A stretch of DNA of 64,000 nucleotides from JBFWVD01 sp050246915. GTDB lineage: Bacteria > Actinomycetota > Acidimicrobiia > Acidimicrobiales > Ilumatobacteraceae. The position numbers and the translations under genes are program-made. Shown in pieces: positions 1 through 8,871 of the stretch. The stretch covers positions 6,705 through 70,704 of the forward strand of contig JBFWVD010000024.1 of NCBI GenBank assembly GCA_050246915.1, given 5' to 3'. Below the pieces are notes generated by a model. The model did not search any database and was not told where the DNA came from. It saw only the letters and a list, made by a program, of their open reading frames with translations. The stretch's first letter is position 1; the number at the start of each line of letters is the position of its first letter.

Positions 1-411
1 GGGTTCGACCCGGCCGTGGTGTGCTGGGTGCCCGTCGGAACCAAGACATCGACCGACGCGAGCCGCACCCGGCTGGGTGGCTCGGTGCCATTCGCCGACG
101 CGGTGTTCAACGTCGGGAGCGTCGCGTTGCTGGTGGCGGCGCTGGCGTCGGGGGACGTTGCGGCCCTGAGGATCGCGACGCGCGATCGCCTGCATCAACC
201 GCAACGGTTGGCCGCTGTGCCGCGATCGAGCGAGGCGCTCGAGTCGGGACTTGCCAACGGGGCATGGTGCGGATGGTTGAGCGGATCGGGGCCGACCATC
301 GCGCTGCTCTGCCCGTTGACCGCGGCCGACGCGCTGGCTGCTGCCCTGCCGACCGAGCACGGACACGCCAAGGTGTTGCGCGTCGATCACGCCGGCACCA
401 CGGTCGAGTGA
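1..411 (+). CDS. thrB: Homoserine kinase, C-terminal part (5' end outside window)
   Basis: This is the last 136 residues of homoserine kinase, the GHMP-family enzyme that phosphorylates L-homoserine in cytosolic threonine biosynthesis. The frame is open from the first base, so the start lies upstream of the window. The C-terminal GHMP signature is visible as GWLSGSGPTIALLC, preceded by VPFADAVFNVGSVALL, a segment characteristic of ThrB. The gene converges on the glutamate dehydrogenase gene, with a long hairpin between them. The ATP-binding N-terminal half cannot be seen. Another GHMP kinase is possible but less likely given these two segments. Confidence 0.85.
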   Translation, partial: GFDPAVVCWVPVGTKTSTDASRTRLGGSVPFADAVFNVGSVALLVAALASGDVAALRIATRDRLHQPQRLAAVPRSSEALESGLANGAWCGWLSGSGPTIALLCPLTAADALAAALPTEHGHAKVLRVDHAGTTVE

Positions 412-442
412 ACCCGGTCGAGGGGTGTACCGAACAATCAGA

Positions 443-516
443 TCCCATCCGAGGTTCGGTCGTTTCGTGCCGCCTGGCGGTACAAAACGACCAAACCTCA
501 GGCCGTCGGGATGGGA
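443..516. terminator. Long imperfect hairpin between converging genes
   Basis: Two 24-nt arms, 451-474 and 476-499, pair with three mismatches around a single-base loop. An outer pair, 443-450 with 508-515/516, continues the stem across an 8-nt bulge (500-507). The element sits between the stop of homoserine kinase (411) and the stop of the glutamate dehydrogenase gene (557), where a bidirectional terminator is expected. There is no T-run on either side, and the stem is far longer than an ordinary intrinsic terminator, so it could also be a repeat-type palindrome. Confidence 0.55.
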
Positions 517-556
517 CGTCCGCGACCTCGGACGGCAGCGCCGTCGGCCGCGATCG

Positions 557-3500
557 CTACTCGCTGCGGCGGATGTCGGCCAGCGCCGCCACACACACGG
601 TGAGCGTCGACAGATCGGTGGTCGCCAGAGCCCGAACCTCTCCGAGCACGGCGATGGCACGATCGATCGATCGACGATGACGTCCTTGCCAGCCGCTCAC
701 CAGATCGTCGGGGAGCGCGGTCGACGGCGCCTCGGCGAACACCATCGCGGTGAGCGCTCGATGTTCATCGGCCAACTGCAGCCGGAGCGCGTGCCGGCAC
801 TGCGTCTGCCAACGATCGTTGCGGGGGAGCGCGTCGAGCCGGCGGCGTAGCCAGTCGAGGTTGAGGATGTCGCCGACCAACTCGTGCACGCTCGCGACAT
901 CGTGCACGGCCCGTCGCCGGGTGACTGCCACGTCGACGACGTCGAGGGTCACGTGCGCCAACGGCCATGCCGCGGCGATGTCGGCCAACTCCGCCGGCAG
1001 GCCCGCGTCGCGGAACTGCTGGCCAGCGCGGAGCAGATCGTCGCGGTCCTCGCCGGCCACGATGTCACTCAACATCCCCACCACCAGACGTACGCCGGGT
1101 GCCAATTCGCTGATGGCCTCCGACAGTGGACGAGGTGAGCGTCGATGCGTCAGCAGCCACAGCACGGCGCGTTCGATGAGCCGACGCAACCGCAGGAACA
1201 GCTCAACCTGAACGGCGGCGTCGACCGTGCCGTCGAGCGCCTCGATGGACGACCAGTGTCGCTCCAACTCGAACAGATCGGCGGCCACGATGTGTGCGGC
1301 CACGACCTCGGCCACGGTGGCGCCGGTCTGTTCGCTGAGCCGGAAATCCGATGAGAGCCCAGCACGGTTCACCATGCGGTTGACGATCGCGGTGGCGATG
1401 ATCTCGCGCCGCAGTCGATGTGAGCGAATGCCACTGGTGAACCGATCGCGCATCTGCGGCGGGAAGTACGCGAACAGCTCGCGCTCGAGGAACGGATCGT
1501 CGGGCAGCGTCGATCGCAAGACGTCCGCGATGTCGGCGATCTTCGTATACGCCATGAGCACCGCCAGCTCGGGACCGACCAGACCGCGCCCTGCCGCATG
1601 TCGTTCACCCATCTGTCGATCGGTGGGGAGGAACTCGAGCTCGCGATCGAGCAGACCCTCGGTCACCAATGACCGCACGTAGCGGGCGTGCACATCGATC
1701 ATGGGGGCCGACTGCTGGCGGGCGTTGGCCAGCGCTCGGTTCTGAGCGATGTTGTCGGCCAGCACCAGCTCGGCCACATCGTCGGTCATCGACGCGAGGA
1801 GCATGTTGCGTTCCGCCTCGCTGATCTCGCCGTCGGCCACCGCGGCGCCCAGCGCGATCTTGATGTTCACCTCGTGATCGGAGCAGTCGACCCCGGCAGA
1901 GTTGTCGATGGCGTCGGTGTTGATGAGTCCGCCGTTTCCGTTCGCCCCACCAGCGAGCGCGTATTCGACGCGTCCGCGCTGAGTGAAACCCAAGTTGCCT
2001 CCCTCGGCGACCATCGCGCAGCGCAGTTCGCGACCGTTCACCCGTACTGCGTCGTTCGCCCGATCGCCGACGTCGCCATGGCGTTCTTCCGTCGCCTTCA
2101 CGTAGGTCCCGATACCTCCGTTCCACAGCAGATCGACCGGCGCCCGCAACACCGCGCTGATGAGCTCATCGGGGGTGAGCTCCGTCGTCGCGGCGTCGAT
2201 CCCGAGCACGGCTCGGACCTGCGCGGAGAGCGGAACGGACTTGGCGCTGCGCGGCCAGACGCCGCCACCGGGGCTGATCAACGCGGAGTCGTAGTCAGCC
2301 CACGACGACCGCGGCAGATCGAACAGCCGCTGACGCTCGGCGAACGAGGCTGCCGGGTCGGGCGAGGGGTCGAGGAACACGTGGCGATGATCGAACGCGG
2401 CCACCAGGCGCAGATGGGACGACCGCAACAACCCGTTACCGAAGACGTCGCCGGACATGTCCCCGATCCCGACCACGGTGAGCGTCTCAGCGTCAGCGTT
2501 GCGACCCAGGGTTCGAGCATGACTGCGCACGCTCTCCCACGCGCCTCGGGCCGTGATGGCCATCTCCTTGTGGTCGTAACCAGCGGAACCACCCGACGCG
2601 AACGCGTCACCGAGCCAGAAGCCGCGCTCGAGCGCGATGGCGTTGGCCAGATCGGAGAACGACGCCGTGCCCTTGTCGGCAGCCACGACGAGATAGGGAT
2701 CGTGTCCGTCACCGATGCGCGTGTCGAGTGGATGGACCACCTGGCCGCCCACGAGGTTGTCGGTGAGATCGAGAAGGGCGCCGATGAAGATCCGGTAGCA
2801 CGCTTCGACTTCGGCCCGCAGCCCGTCCGGGTCAGCCGGAGCCTGCTTGACCACGAAGCCGCCCTTGGCGCCGGTTGGCACGATGACAGCGTTCTTCACC
2901 AGTTGGGCCTTCATGAGGCCGAGCACCTCGGTGCGGAAGTCGGCGCGTCGATCGCTCCATCGAATGCCACCTCGCGCCACGTCGCCACCACGCAGGTGCA
3001 CCCCCTCGGTGCGCGGCGAGTACACCCAGATCTCGTGGGCGGGGCGCGGCAGCGGGAGGTCGGGCACACGTGAGGGGTCGAGCTTCACTGCCAAGGTCGC
3101 TCGGGGCTGCCCCCCACCATCTCGCTGGAAGTAGTTGGTGCGAACCACCGCGTCGATGAGCGACAGGAGCGCGCGCAAGATGCGATCGTCGTTGAGACTG
3201 GTCACCGCCCCCAGCGACGCCACGATCGCGTCACGCTCTTCGCGTGCCGCGGCGTCGGTCATGGCGGTGGTCGGATCGAGTCGATGTTCGAAGCGCCGCA
3301 CCAAGGCCCGGGCGATGTCAGGATGGGTTGACAGCGCGCTGGCCATCGCCGCCACCGAGTACTGCGAGCCGACCTGGCGCAGGTATGCAGCCATGGCCCG
3401 CAAGATCGTGATCTGTTCGACGGTGAGGCCGGCCAGGATCAGCCGGTTGAACGCGTCGGCCTCGACCTCATTTCGCACCAGCGCCCGAAAGCCACGCTCG

Positions 3501-3802
3501 AACTCTGCGCCGATGGCCGGATCCCGCAGGACAGCCGGCTCGGGGGCGGCGATGCCGTAGGTGTCGATCCACACCGTGGCCTGGCCGTCCCCGGAGTCGC
3601 GTTCGTGGCGACGCTGATCGATCACGCTCACCCCGAGTTGTTCGAGCAGGGGTACCACCTGGCTCAAGGTGATGGCGGCGCCGCGATGAGCGATGCTGAG
3701 CGACGCCTCCTGGGCTCCGGCGCTGAGCCGAGCGGCCACTGGGGTGACCTCGGTCAGAGAAGCGATGAGATCGTCGATGATGGCGTCATCGAGCAGTGAC
3801 AT
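557..3802 (-). CDS. gdh: NAD-specific glutamate dehydrogenase, short class
   Basis: Oxidatively deaminates glutamate to 2-oxoglutarate and ammonia with NAD+. The protein belongs to the large bacterial NAD-GDH family (Bac_GDH). The catalytic part carries RGGIRWSDR, DFRTEVLGLMKAQ and VPTGAKGGFVVK about a quarter of the way in. The protein is about 1081 residues, against roughly 1600 for the GDH180 group. The N-terminal few hundred residues of that group are missing, and the protein starts within what aligns with its last ACT-like segment. The ATG at 3802 has a GAGG six bases upstream; an upstream in-frame GTG at 3838 lacks a ribosome site. The neighbouring exonuclease gene ends 93 bases upstream, so no separate N-terminal part is encoded next to it. 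Confidence 0.88.
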   Translation of the reverse strand: MSLLDDAIIDDLIASLTEVTPVAARLSAGAQEASLSIAHRGAAITLSQVVPLLEQLGVSVIDQRRHERDSGDGQATVWIDTYGIAAPEPAVLRDPAIGAEFERGFRALVRNEVEADAFNRLILAGLTVEQITILRAMAAYLRQVGSQYSVAAMASALSTHPDIARALVRRFEHRLDPTTAMTDAAAREERDAIVASLGAVTSLNDDRILRALLSLIDAVVRTNYFQRDGGGQPRATLAVKLDPSRVPDLPLPRPAHEIWVYSPRTEGVHLRGGDVARGGIRWSDRRADFRTEVLGLMKAQLVKNAVIVPTGAKGGFVVKQAPADPDGLRAEVEACYRIFIGALLDLTDNLVGGQVVHPLDTRIGDGHDPYLVVAADKGTASFSDLANAIALERGFWLGDAFASGGSAGYDHKEMAITARGAWESVRSHARTLGRNADAETLTVVGIGDMSGDVFGNGLLRSSHLRLVAAFDHRHVFLDPSPDPAASFAERQRLFDLPRSSWADYDSALISPGGGVWPRSAKSVPLSAQVRAVLGIDAATTELTPDELISAVLRAPVDLLWNGGIGTYVKATEERHGDVGDRANDAVRVNGRELRCAMVAEGGNLGFTQRGRVEYALAGGANGNGGLINTDAIDNSAGVDCSDHEVNIKIALGAAVADGEISEAERNMLLASMTDDVAELVLADNIAQNRALANARQQSAPMIDVHARYVRSLVTEGLLDRELEFLPTDRQMGERHAAGRGLVGPELAVLMAYTKIADIADVLRSTLPDDPFLERELFAYFPPQMRDRFTSGIRSHRLRREIIATAIVNRMVNRAGLSSDFRLSEQTGATVAEVVAAHIVAADLFELERHWSSIEALDGTVDAAVQVELFLRLRRLIERAVLWLLTHRRSPRPLSEAISELAPGVRLVVGMLSDIVAGEDRDDLLRAGQQFRDAGLPAELADIAAAWPLAHVTLDVVDVAVTRRRAVHDVASVHELVGDILNLDWLRRRLDALPRNDRWQTQCRHALRLQLADEHRALTAMVFAEAPSTALPDDLVSGWQGRHRRSIDRAIAVLGEVRALATTDLSTLTVCVAALADIRRSE

Positions 3803-3895
3803 GGTTGGCCTCGTCGCGCGCTTGTCCGCCTCCGGCACCGTTGACGGAGGGCTCTCACCGAAGGGCTATCACACGGTCGCCTCAGCAACGCACCA

Positions 3896-5557
3896 TCACC
3901 GCGTCGGGGTGAACATGGGCAGCGGTACCGCGGGCAGCGCCCAGCCGCCGCTGCACTCGACCAGGCCGATGCGATGGGCGTGATCGGCCAGCCAGGCCGC
4001 CGCACACGCCATCTCGTCGGCGAGATGCCGGGGGAGCGGCCCGTGCTCGGACGGGATCTCGAGATCGGAGGGGAGCGGGAGGGTGGCCGCGTCATCGTGC
4101 GATCGCACGTCGGTGAGCACTCCTCGCTCGAGCGTGGCGATGACGCCACCCGGTAGTTGCAGTTGCAACCATCCCGTGCCGCGCAGCGCATCGAGGCGGC
4201 GTTGGCGATCGAGCACCCGCGCCAGGGCTGCGGCGCGATCGCGAGTATCGGCGGCCTCCTCGAAGCGCTCGGTCGACGCCAACTCGTACATGCGCTCCTC
4301 GAGCCGATCGAGCAAACGACGCGGTTCATCGGTGAGCCCCCGGATGACGTCGTCGACCACAGCGGCGTACTCGAGTTCGGTGAGATCACCGGTGCACGGG
4401 CACGCGGCGACGCCCAGTTGGGCGGCAGTGCACAGCCCTTCCTTGCGGCGACCACGTCGACCCATGCGGGCCGAGCAACGGCGGAGGCGTGTAACGGACT
4501 CGATGGCATCGGCCACCTGTCGTGCCACCGCGGCGGAGGTGATGGGCCCGAGGTAGAGGCCGTTGTCCTCCTTCGGCGCCTTCACCACAGACAGGCGCGG
4601 GAACGTCTCGTCCAACGTGAGCTTCAGGTAGCAATAGCGCGGCCAGTTCTTGGACTGCGTGTTGTAACGGGGCGAGTGGCGGTGGATGAGGCGCACCTCG
4701 AGCACGGCGGCCTGCAGCGTGGACGCGCAGGGCACGTGATCGATGCGGGTCGTCTCACGCAGCAGCGCTCCCACCTTGCGGCGTTCGTCGCTGGCGAAAT
4801 ACGAGCGCACCCGCTGGCGCAGGTTGGTGGCCTTGCCGACGTACAGCACGTCACCAGTGGGCCCCTTGAACAGGTACACCCCTGGGGAGCGGGGCAGGGA
4901 GTCGGTGAGTCGCAGCTTGGTGGCCTGAGCAGCGTTGCCGATGCGGTGCAGCGTGAGCAGATCGTCGAGCCCGAGCACACCGAGGCCAGAAGCGCGTTCG
5001 ATGAGCAGGTGCAGCAGATCACAGGTGGCCAGCGCGTCGTCGAGGGCGCGGTGGCTCGGGCGATGATCGAGTCGCAGGCGTTCGGCGAGTGTGCCGAGCT
5101 TGCAGTTGGGCACCTCGTCACGCAGCAGACGGCGGGCGAGGGCGACGGTGTCCACGCTGGCGTTGGGCAGCTTGGGTCGTCCGCTGCGTTCCAATGCCGC
5201 GTTCATGAAGCCCAGGTCGAAGCGGACGTTGTGCCCGACGAGCACCGCGTCGCGCGCGAACTCCAAGAAGGTGGGCAAAACCGATTCGATGCGCGGCGCG
5301 GTCATGACCATTGACTGTGTGATGCCGGTGAGGACCGTGATCTCCGGAGGGATTGCGCAACCCGGGTTGACCATGGTCTGGAAGGTGCCGAGGCACTCGC
5401 CGCCGCGCACCAGGACGGCGCCGATCTCGGTGATGCCGCAGTGCTCGGGCGATCCACCGGTGGTCTCGAGGTCGAAGATGCAGAAGGTGACCTCTCGCAG
5501 CGGGGTGCCGAGGTCCTCGAACGATCGCTGCAGAGCGGGAGCGGTTCCGGCGGCCAT
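3896..5557 (-). CDS. DEDDh 3'-5' exonuclease fused to UvrC-like GIY-YIG nuclease
   Basis: A 554-residue fusion. The N-terminal DnaQ-type exonuclease shows ExoI FDLETTGG, ExoII VGHNVRFDLGF and ExoIII HRALDDALAT. Near residue 230 a GIY-YIG nuclease domain begins (PGVYLFKGPTGDVLYVGKA), followed by a UvrC-like region with a UvrB/UvrC-type stretch (residues about 430-470). This layout matches the actinobacterial family that includes mycobacterial Rv2191 and resembles the Cho endonuclease, suggesting a role in nucleotide excision repair or damage trimming; substrate and partner are inference. ATG 5557 was chosen because the conserved exonuclease starts about 20 residues later and the frame upstream has no domain content. 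Confidence 0.85.
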   Translation of the reverse strand: MAAGTAPALQRSFEDLGTPLREVTFCIFDLETTGGSPEHCGITEIGAVLVRGGECLGTFQTMVNPGCAIPPEITVLTGITQSMVMTAPRIESVLPTFLEFARDAVLVGHNVRFDLGFMNAALERSGRPKLPNASVDTVALARRLLRDEVPNCKLGTLAERLRLDHRPSHRALDDALATCDLLHLLIERASGLGVLGLDDLLTLHRIGNAAQATKLRLTDSLPRSPGVYLFKGPTGDVLYVGKATNLRQRVRSYFASDERRKVGALLRETTRIDHVPCASTLQAAVLEVRLIHRHSPRYNTQSKNWPRYCYLKLTLDETFPRLSVVKAPKEDNGLYLGPITSAAVARQVADAIESVTRLRRCSARMGRRGRRKEGLCTAAQLGVAACPCTGDLTELEYAAVVDDVIRGLTDEPRRLLDRLEERMYELASTERFEEAADTRDRAAALARVLDRQRRLDALRGTGWLQLQLPGGVIATLERGVLTDVRSHDDAATLPLPSDLEIPSEHGPLPRHLADEMACAAAWLADHAHRIGLVECSGGWALPAVPLPMFTPTR

Positions 5558-5672
5558 GCGAACAAACGTACGGCGAATGTGTGTTCGATGGCAAGGATCC
5601 TCCGGCCGGCATCGCCTCGCGCCGGTTGCTCGGCCTGCCCGGCTCCCGATCGCGGTCGATACCATCGGCGCA

Positions 5673-5897
5673 ATGGCCACTCGATACCGATGCAAGTCCT
5701 GCGGGAACCTCACGCGATTCGACGTGGTGTCGACCGTACGCAGCCGGGCATTCCACCATTATTCCGTCGGCGGGGACCTCTCGATCGAGGACCAGGTCAT
5801 CATGTCCGAGGATGTCGAATCGGTGACCTGCCGCTGGTGTGGGCCCACAGGGTCGGTCGAAGAGGTGGTCGGCGACACCGAAGGGGCATCGTCCTGA
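5673..5897 (+). CDS. Small zinc-ribbon-like protein
   Basis: A 74-residue protein not recognised as a named family. It has two CxxC motifs, CKSCGN near the N-terminus and CRWCG near residue 53, an arrangement that usually binds one zinc ion. The rest is polar with an acidic C-terminus (EEVVGDTEG). Its stop codon overlaps a possible start of the NYN-domain gene, so the two are probably co-transcribed and translationally coupled. Small zinc ribbons beside RNA-binding proteins often assist nucleic-acid binding; that link is inference. Confidence 0.7.
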   Translation: MATRYRCKSCGNLTRFDVVSTVRSRAFHHYSVGGDLSIEDQVIMSEDVESVTCRWCGPTGSVEEVVGDTEGASS

Positions 5898-5923
5898 GCG
5901 ACGCCCCCGTCGTCCCCGATGAG

Positions 5924-7315
5924 ATGCTCCGCGACGCCATCGAGGTGGCGTTCATGGTGGCCGTCGCGGCGTCGAAAGCCCGGCCGGCGGTGCCCGTGCC
6001 CCCGCCCCTACGCCCGTTCTTGAAGCTCCAGCGGTTGCCCGAGCGAGCGCTGGCTCCGATCCGCCGAGTGCTCGAGACCGACGACAGCTTCCGGCGATTC
6101 GTTCTCCCCGCCGCATCCGAGGAGTTGGTCGGCACTGCCGGCTGGCTGTGGCTGCACCGGCCTGAGGGATGGCAAGAGCAGTTGCAGGTGCTCGTCGAGG
6201 AGCGAGCGAGCACATCGGCTGATGAGGCCAGTGCCCGTGCCGAGCGATCGGCGGTCAAGCGACTCGACGCGGCTGAGGCTGCAGCGCGGCGCTCGGCGGC
6301 GGCCGAGGCGAGTGCTCTGGGCCTGGCCGACCAACTGCGGGCCGAAGCCGATCGAGAGCGCGCCGATCGGCGTGACACCGAGGAGCAACTGGCCAAGGCG
6401 AGGGCGCGCATCGCTCAGCTCGAGACCGAGTTGCGCGGTGCTCGTCGTCGCATCGACGCCGTGGCGGCCGAGGCCAGCGACGCATCAGCCCAGTCCGAAC
6501 TCCTGCAATCGAGGTTGACAGAGTCCGAGGCGGCGCTCGCGGTGAGCCGGGCCGAGGTCGATCTGCTGCGGGCGCAATTGGAGTTGCTGCGGGCTTCGTC
6601 CGAGTCGACGACGATCGAGCACTTCGGCGAAGTCTCCAGCGTTCCCGTGCCCGCGCGTGGTCCGGCGCCGCTCGACCCGTCGCTGGTGGACGCGATCGGC
6701 CGGGCCGCCGATGCGGGCAGAGCGCTCGGCGCTGCGTTGGCCGATGTGGCCGCCAAGGTGGGTGAGATCGGCGCGGCGAGCAACGTCGGCGCGGCGGCCG
6801 GTGTCGTCACCCGCAGCGACGTCGCCCCGTCGGCGGCCCGACCCGCTCGCGCCCCGCGGCCGACCCGGTCGTCGGTGCCCGTCCCCGGCGGCGTCCGCTC
6901 CGGAACCCGTGAAGCGGTCGATCACGTGCTGCGTGCCGATGGTGTCGAGGTGATCATCGATGGGTACAACCTGGCCAAGCGGCTGTGGCCCGGACTGCAA
7001 CTGGTGGACCAACGGACTCGGGCCATCGATCTGGTGGCGGGCGTGGGCACGCGGTTCGGGCGTGCTCCGCTCATGGTGTTCGACGGGGCCGATGTGATCG
7101 GTCCTGCCATCGCTCGCCCTGGGGTTCGGGTGCGGTTCTCGCCGGCGGGCACCATCGCCGATGACCTGATCGTGGACATCATCGCCTCGACGCCGCCGAG
7201 CACCCCGGTGATGGTGGTGACCGACGACGGCGATCTGCGCCGCCGAGCGGCTGCCCAAGGTGCCCTCGCAGTGCGGTTGGAGCCGTTCGTGGCCTCGGCC
7301 CGATGGACCACCTGA
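5924..7315 (+). CDS. NYN-domain (YacP-like) RNA-binding/nuclease-like protein with coiled coil
   Basis: A family common in actinobacteria: a short N-terminal domain (PPPLRPFLKLQRLPERAL onward), a long Ala/Glu/Arg coiled coil, a Pro/Ala-rich linker and a C-terminal NYN (PIN-like) domain. The NYN domain shows VIIDGYNLAK, VFDGAD, DDLIVDII and VVTDDGDL, the acidic residues expected of a metal-dependent RNase fold. Likely role: RNA processing or decay in the cytosol; the substrate is unknown. The start is uncertain. ATG 5924 is the first standard start after the upstream gene, but the conserved N-terminal domain may begin at CTG 5894, which overlaps the TGA of the upstream zinc-ribbon gene. Confidence 0.75.
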   Translation: MLRDAIEVAFMVAVAASKARPAVPVPPPLRPFLKLQRLPERALAPIRRVLETDDSFRRFVLPAASEELVGTAGWLWLHRPEGWQEQLQVLVEERASTSADEASARAERSAVKRLDAAEAAARRSAAAEASALGLADQLRAEADRERADRRDTEEQLAKARARIAQLETELRGARRRIDAVAAEASDASAQSELLQSRLTESEAALAVSRAEVDLLRAQLELLRASSESTTIEHFGEVSSVPVPARGPAPLDPSLVDAIGRAADAGRALGAALADVAAKVGEIGAASNVGAAAGVVTRSDVAPSAARPARAPRPTRSSVPVPGGVRSGTREAVDHVLRADGVEVIIDGYNLAKRLWPGLQLVDQRTRAIDLVAGVGTRFGRAPLMVFDGADVIGPAIARPGVRVRFSPAGTIADDLIVDIIASTPPSTPVMVVTDDGDLRRRAAAQGALAVRLEPFVASARWTT

Positions 7316-7439
7316 ACAGCTGATCAGGCGCACTTCACGAAAAACATCACACCCCCCGATCACAGTTCGATCATGCCGTTCGACGCGGCAGCACGCCCAG
7401 GGGTCGCCGTGACCGCTGGATCGATCGGGAGGTAGCTCC

Positions 7440-7673
7440 ATGTCATCAGGGTCATCAGGGTCATCAGGGTTCATGTCGACAGGCGAGTCGTTCAACATCA
7501 GCTGCGATACCTGCGCACGACGCGACAGCGATCACTGCGGCGACTGTGTGGTGAGCTTCATCTGTGGTCGTGAGCCCGGCGATGCGGTCATCATCGACGT
7601 CGAGGAGTTGCGGGCCATGCGGATGTTGAGCGATGCCGGTCTGGTGCCCGAGTTGCGCCACGCCCGCGTCTGA
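7440..7673 (+). CDS. Small cysteine-rich conserved protein
   Basis: A 77-residue protein of unknown function. A cluster of five cysteines (CDTCARRDSDHCGDCVVSFIC) at about residues 21-41 suggests a metal or Fe-S site. A GGGAGG ribosome site lies six bases upstream of ATG 7440. The first eleven codons are made of a threefold 9-bp repeat coding Ser-Ser-Gly; a second ATG at 7473 just after it would give a more typical N-terminus. It precedes queG, which carries two 4Fe-4S clusters, but a functional link is speculation. Confidence 0.65.
   Translation: MSSGSSGSSGFMSTGESFNISCDTCARRDSDHCGDCVVSFICGREPGDAVIIDVEELRAMRMLSDAGLVPELRHARV
7443..7469 (+). repeat. Three tandem copies of TCATCAGGG
   Basis: Three exact 9-bp units immediately after the start codon of the small cysteine-rich gene, coding Ser-Ser-Gly three times. 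The unit length is a multiple of three, so copy-number change would alter protein length but not frame. Confidence 0.9.
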
Positions 7674-7698
7674 CGCCGCCCGGTAGCCTCGCGTCGTC

Positions 7699-8871
7699 GT
7701 GAGCATCACCGCTGAGCAACTCGCTGTCCTGCGCGCCCTGGGCGAGCAGCACGGCCTGGTGGCCTTCGGTGTTGCCCCCGCCGACCCCATGGAGCGCGCA
7801 CGCGTCGCCCTCGAGCATCGCCGTGCCCACGGCATGCACGCTGGCATGTCGTTCACGTTCAAGAACCCTGCCCGATCCACCGATGCCCGCGCCTCGATCC
7901 CGTGGGTGGCCAGCTTCGTCGCCGGCGCCGTGCGCTACAACGGCGACGACCTCGGCGAACCGCCCGAACCGCAATCGTCGCGACCTTCGGGACGAGTGGC
8001 CCGATACGCGGTCGGCGATCACTACACCGTGTTGCGTGATGCGCTTGGTCATCTGGCACGCCAACTCAAGGTGTGGGGGCACAAGGCCACTGTGGTCGCT
8101 GACGAGAACAACCTGGTCGACCGGGAGGTGGCGTGGACTGCCGGCCTCGGCTGGTACGGCAAGAACGCCAACCTGCTCGTGCCAGGCGTCGGCTCGTGGG
8201 TGGTGCTCGGCGCCGTCGTCACCTCGGCCACCTTCTCTCCCGACGTCGACTTCGTGTCAACTCCAGTTGACGATGGATGTGGTAGCTGCACGCGTTGTTT
8301 GCCGGCGTGCCCGACCGGGGCCATCGTCGAGCCCGGAGTGGTCGACGGTCGGCGTTGCCTGGCTTGGCTGGTGCAAGCTCCCGGGGTGTTCCCGCGTGAG
8401 CACCGCGTGGCCATGGGTAACCGCATCTATGGCTGCGATGACTGTCAAGAGGTGTGCCCGCCCAACCGGCTTGCCGTCCGCCGAGGTCAGCCGCGACCCA
8501 CGGGTGCATCGTGGGTCGACCTCATCGGCATCGTGGAGGCGAGCGACGACGATCTGCTCGATCGGTTCGGGCACTGGTATCTGGCCGGCCGCTCCGTGCG
8601 ATCGCTGCGCCGCAACGCGTTGATCGCCCTGGGCAACAGCGGTTGCGCCGCAAACGCCGCTGTTCGATCTGCGATAGCTGGGGCGTTGTCCAATGACGAC
8701 GAGATCATCCGATCCCACGCGCTGTGGGCCGCGCATCGCCTCGGCCATTTCGATCTGGTCGCCTCCATGGTCGATGATCAGTCGACGCTCGTGCGCGACG
8801 AACTCGCCAGCCGGGACTTCTCAGATCACGACAACACCGGTCAAGACCCCGGAGCCATCTCAACCCCATGA
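7699..8871 (+). CDS. queG: Epoxyqueuosine reductase
   Basis: Cobalamin- and Fe-S-dependent enzyme that reduces epoxyqueuosine to queuosine in tRNA, the last step of queuosine synthesis. The 390-residue protein has the expected layout: an N-terminal cobalamin-binding region, two ferredoxin-type clusters (GCGSCTRCLPACPTGAI and YGCDDCQEVCPPN, roughly residues 192-262) and a C-terminal HEAT-like helical segment. The start is GTG 7699. No other queuosine gene is in the window. The stop overlaps the next gene's start (ATGA at 8868), so it is probably translated together with the glycosyltransferase. Confidence 0.92.
   Translation: MSITAEQLAVLRALGEQHGLVAFGVAPADPMERARVALEHRRAHGMHAGMSFTFKNPARSTDARASIPWVASFVAGAVRYNGDDLGEPPEPQSSRPSGRVARYAVGDHYTVLRDALGHLARQLKVWGHKATVVADENNLVDREVAWTAGLGWYGKNANLLVPGVGSWVVLGAVVTSATFSPDVDFVSTPVDDGCGSCTRCLPACPTGAIVEPGVVDGRRCLAWLVQAPGVFPREHRVAMGNRIYGCDDCQEVCPPNRLAVRRGQPRPTGASWVDLIGIVEASDDDLLDRFGHWYLAGRSVRSLRRNALIALGNSGCAANAAVRSAIAGALSNDDEIIRSHALWAAHRLGHFDLVASMVDDQSTLVRDELASRDFSDHDNTGQDPGAISTP
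8256..8271. repeat. GTCAAY dyad, copy 1 (exact)
   Basis: GTCAACTCCAGTTGAC, inside queG. Fits GTCAAY-N4-RTTGAC; read as ser-thr-pro-val-asp in the gene. Confidence 0.85.
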
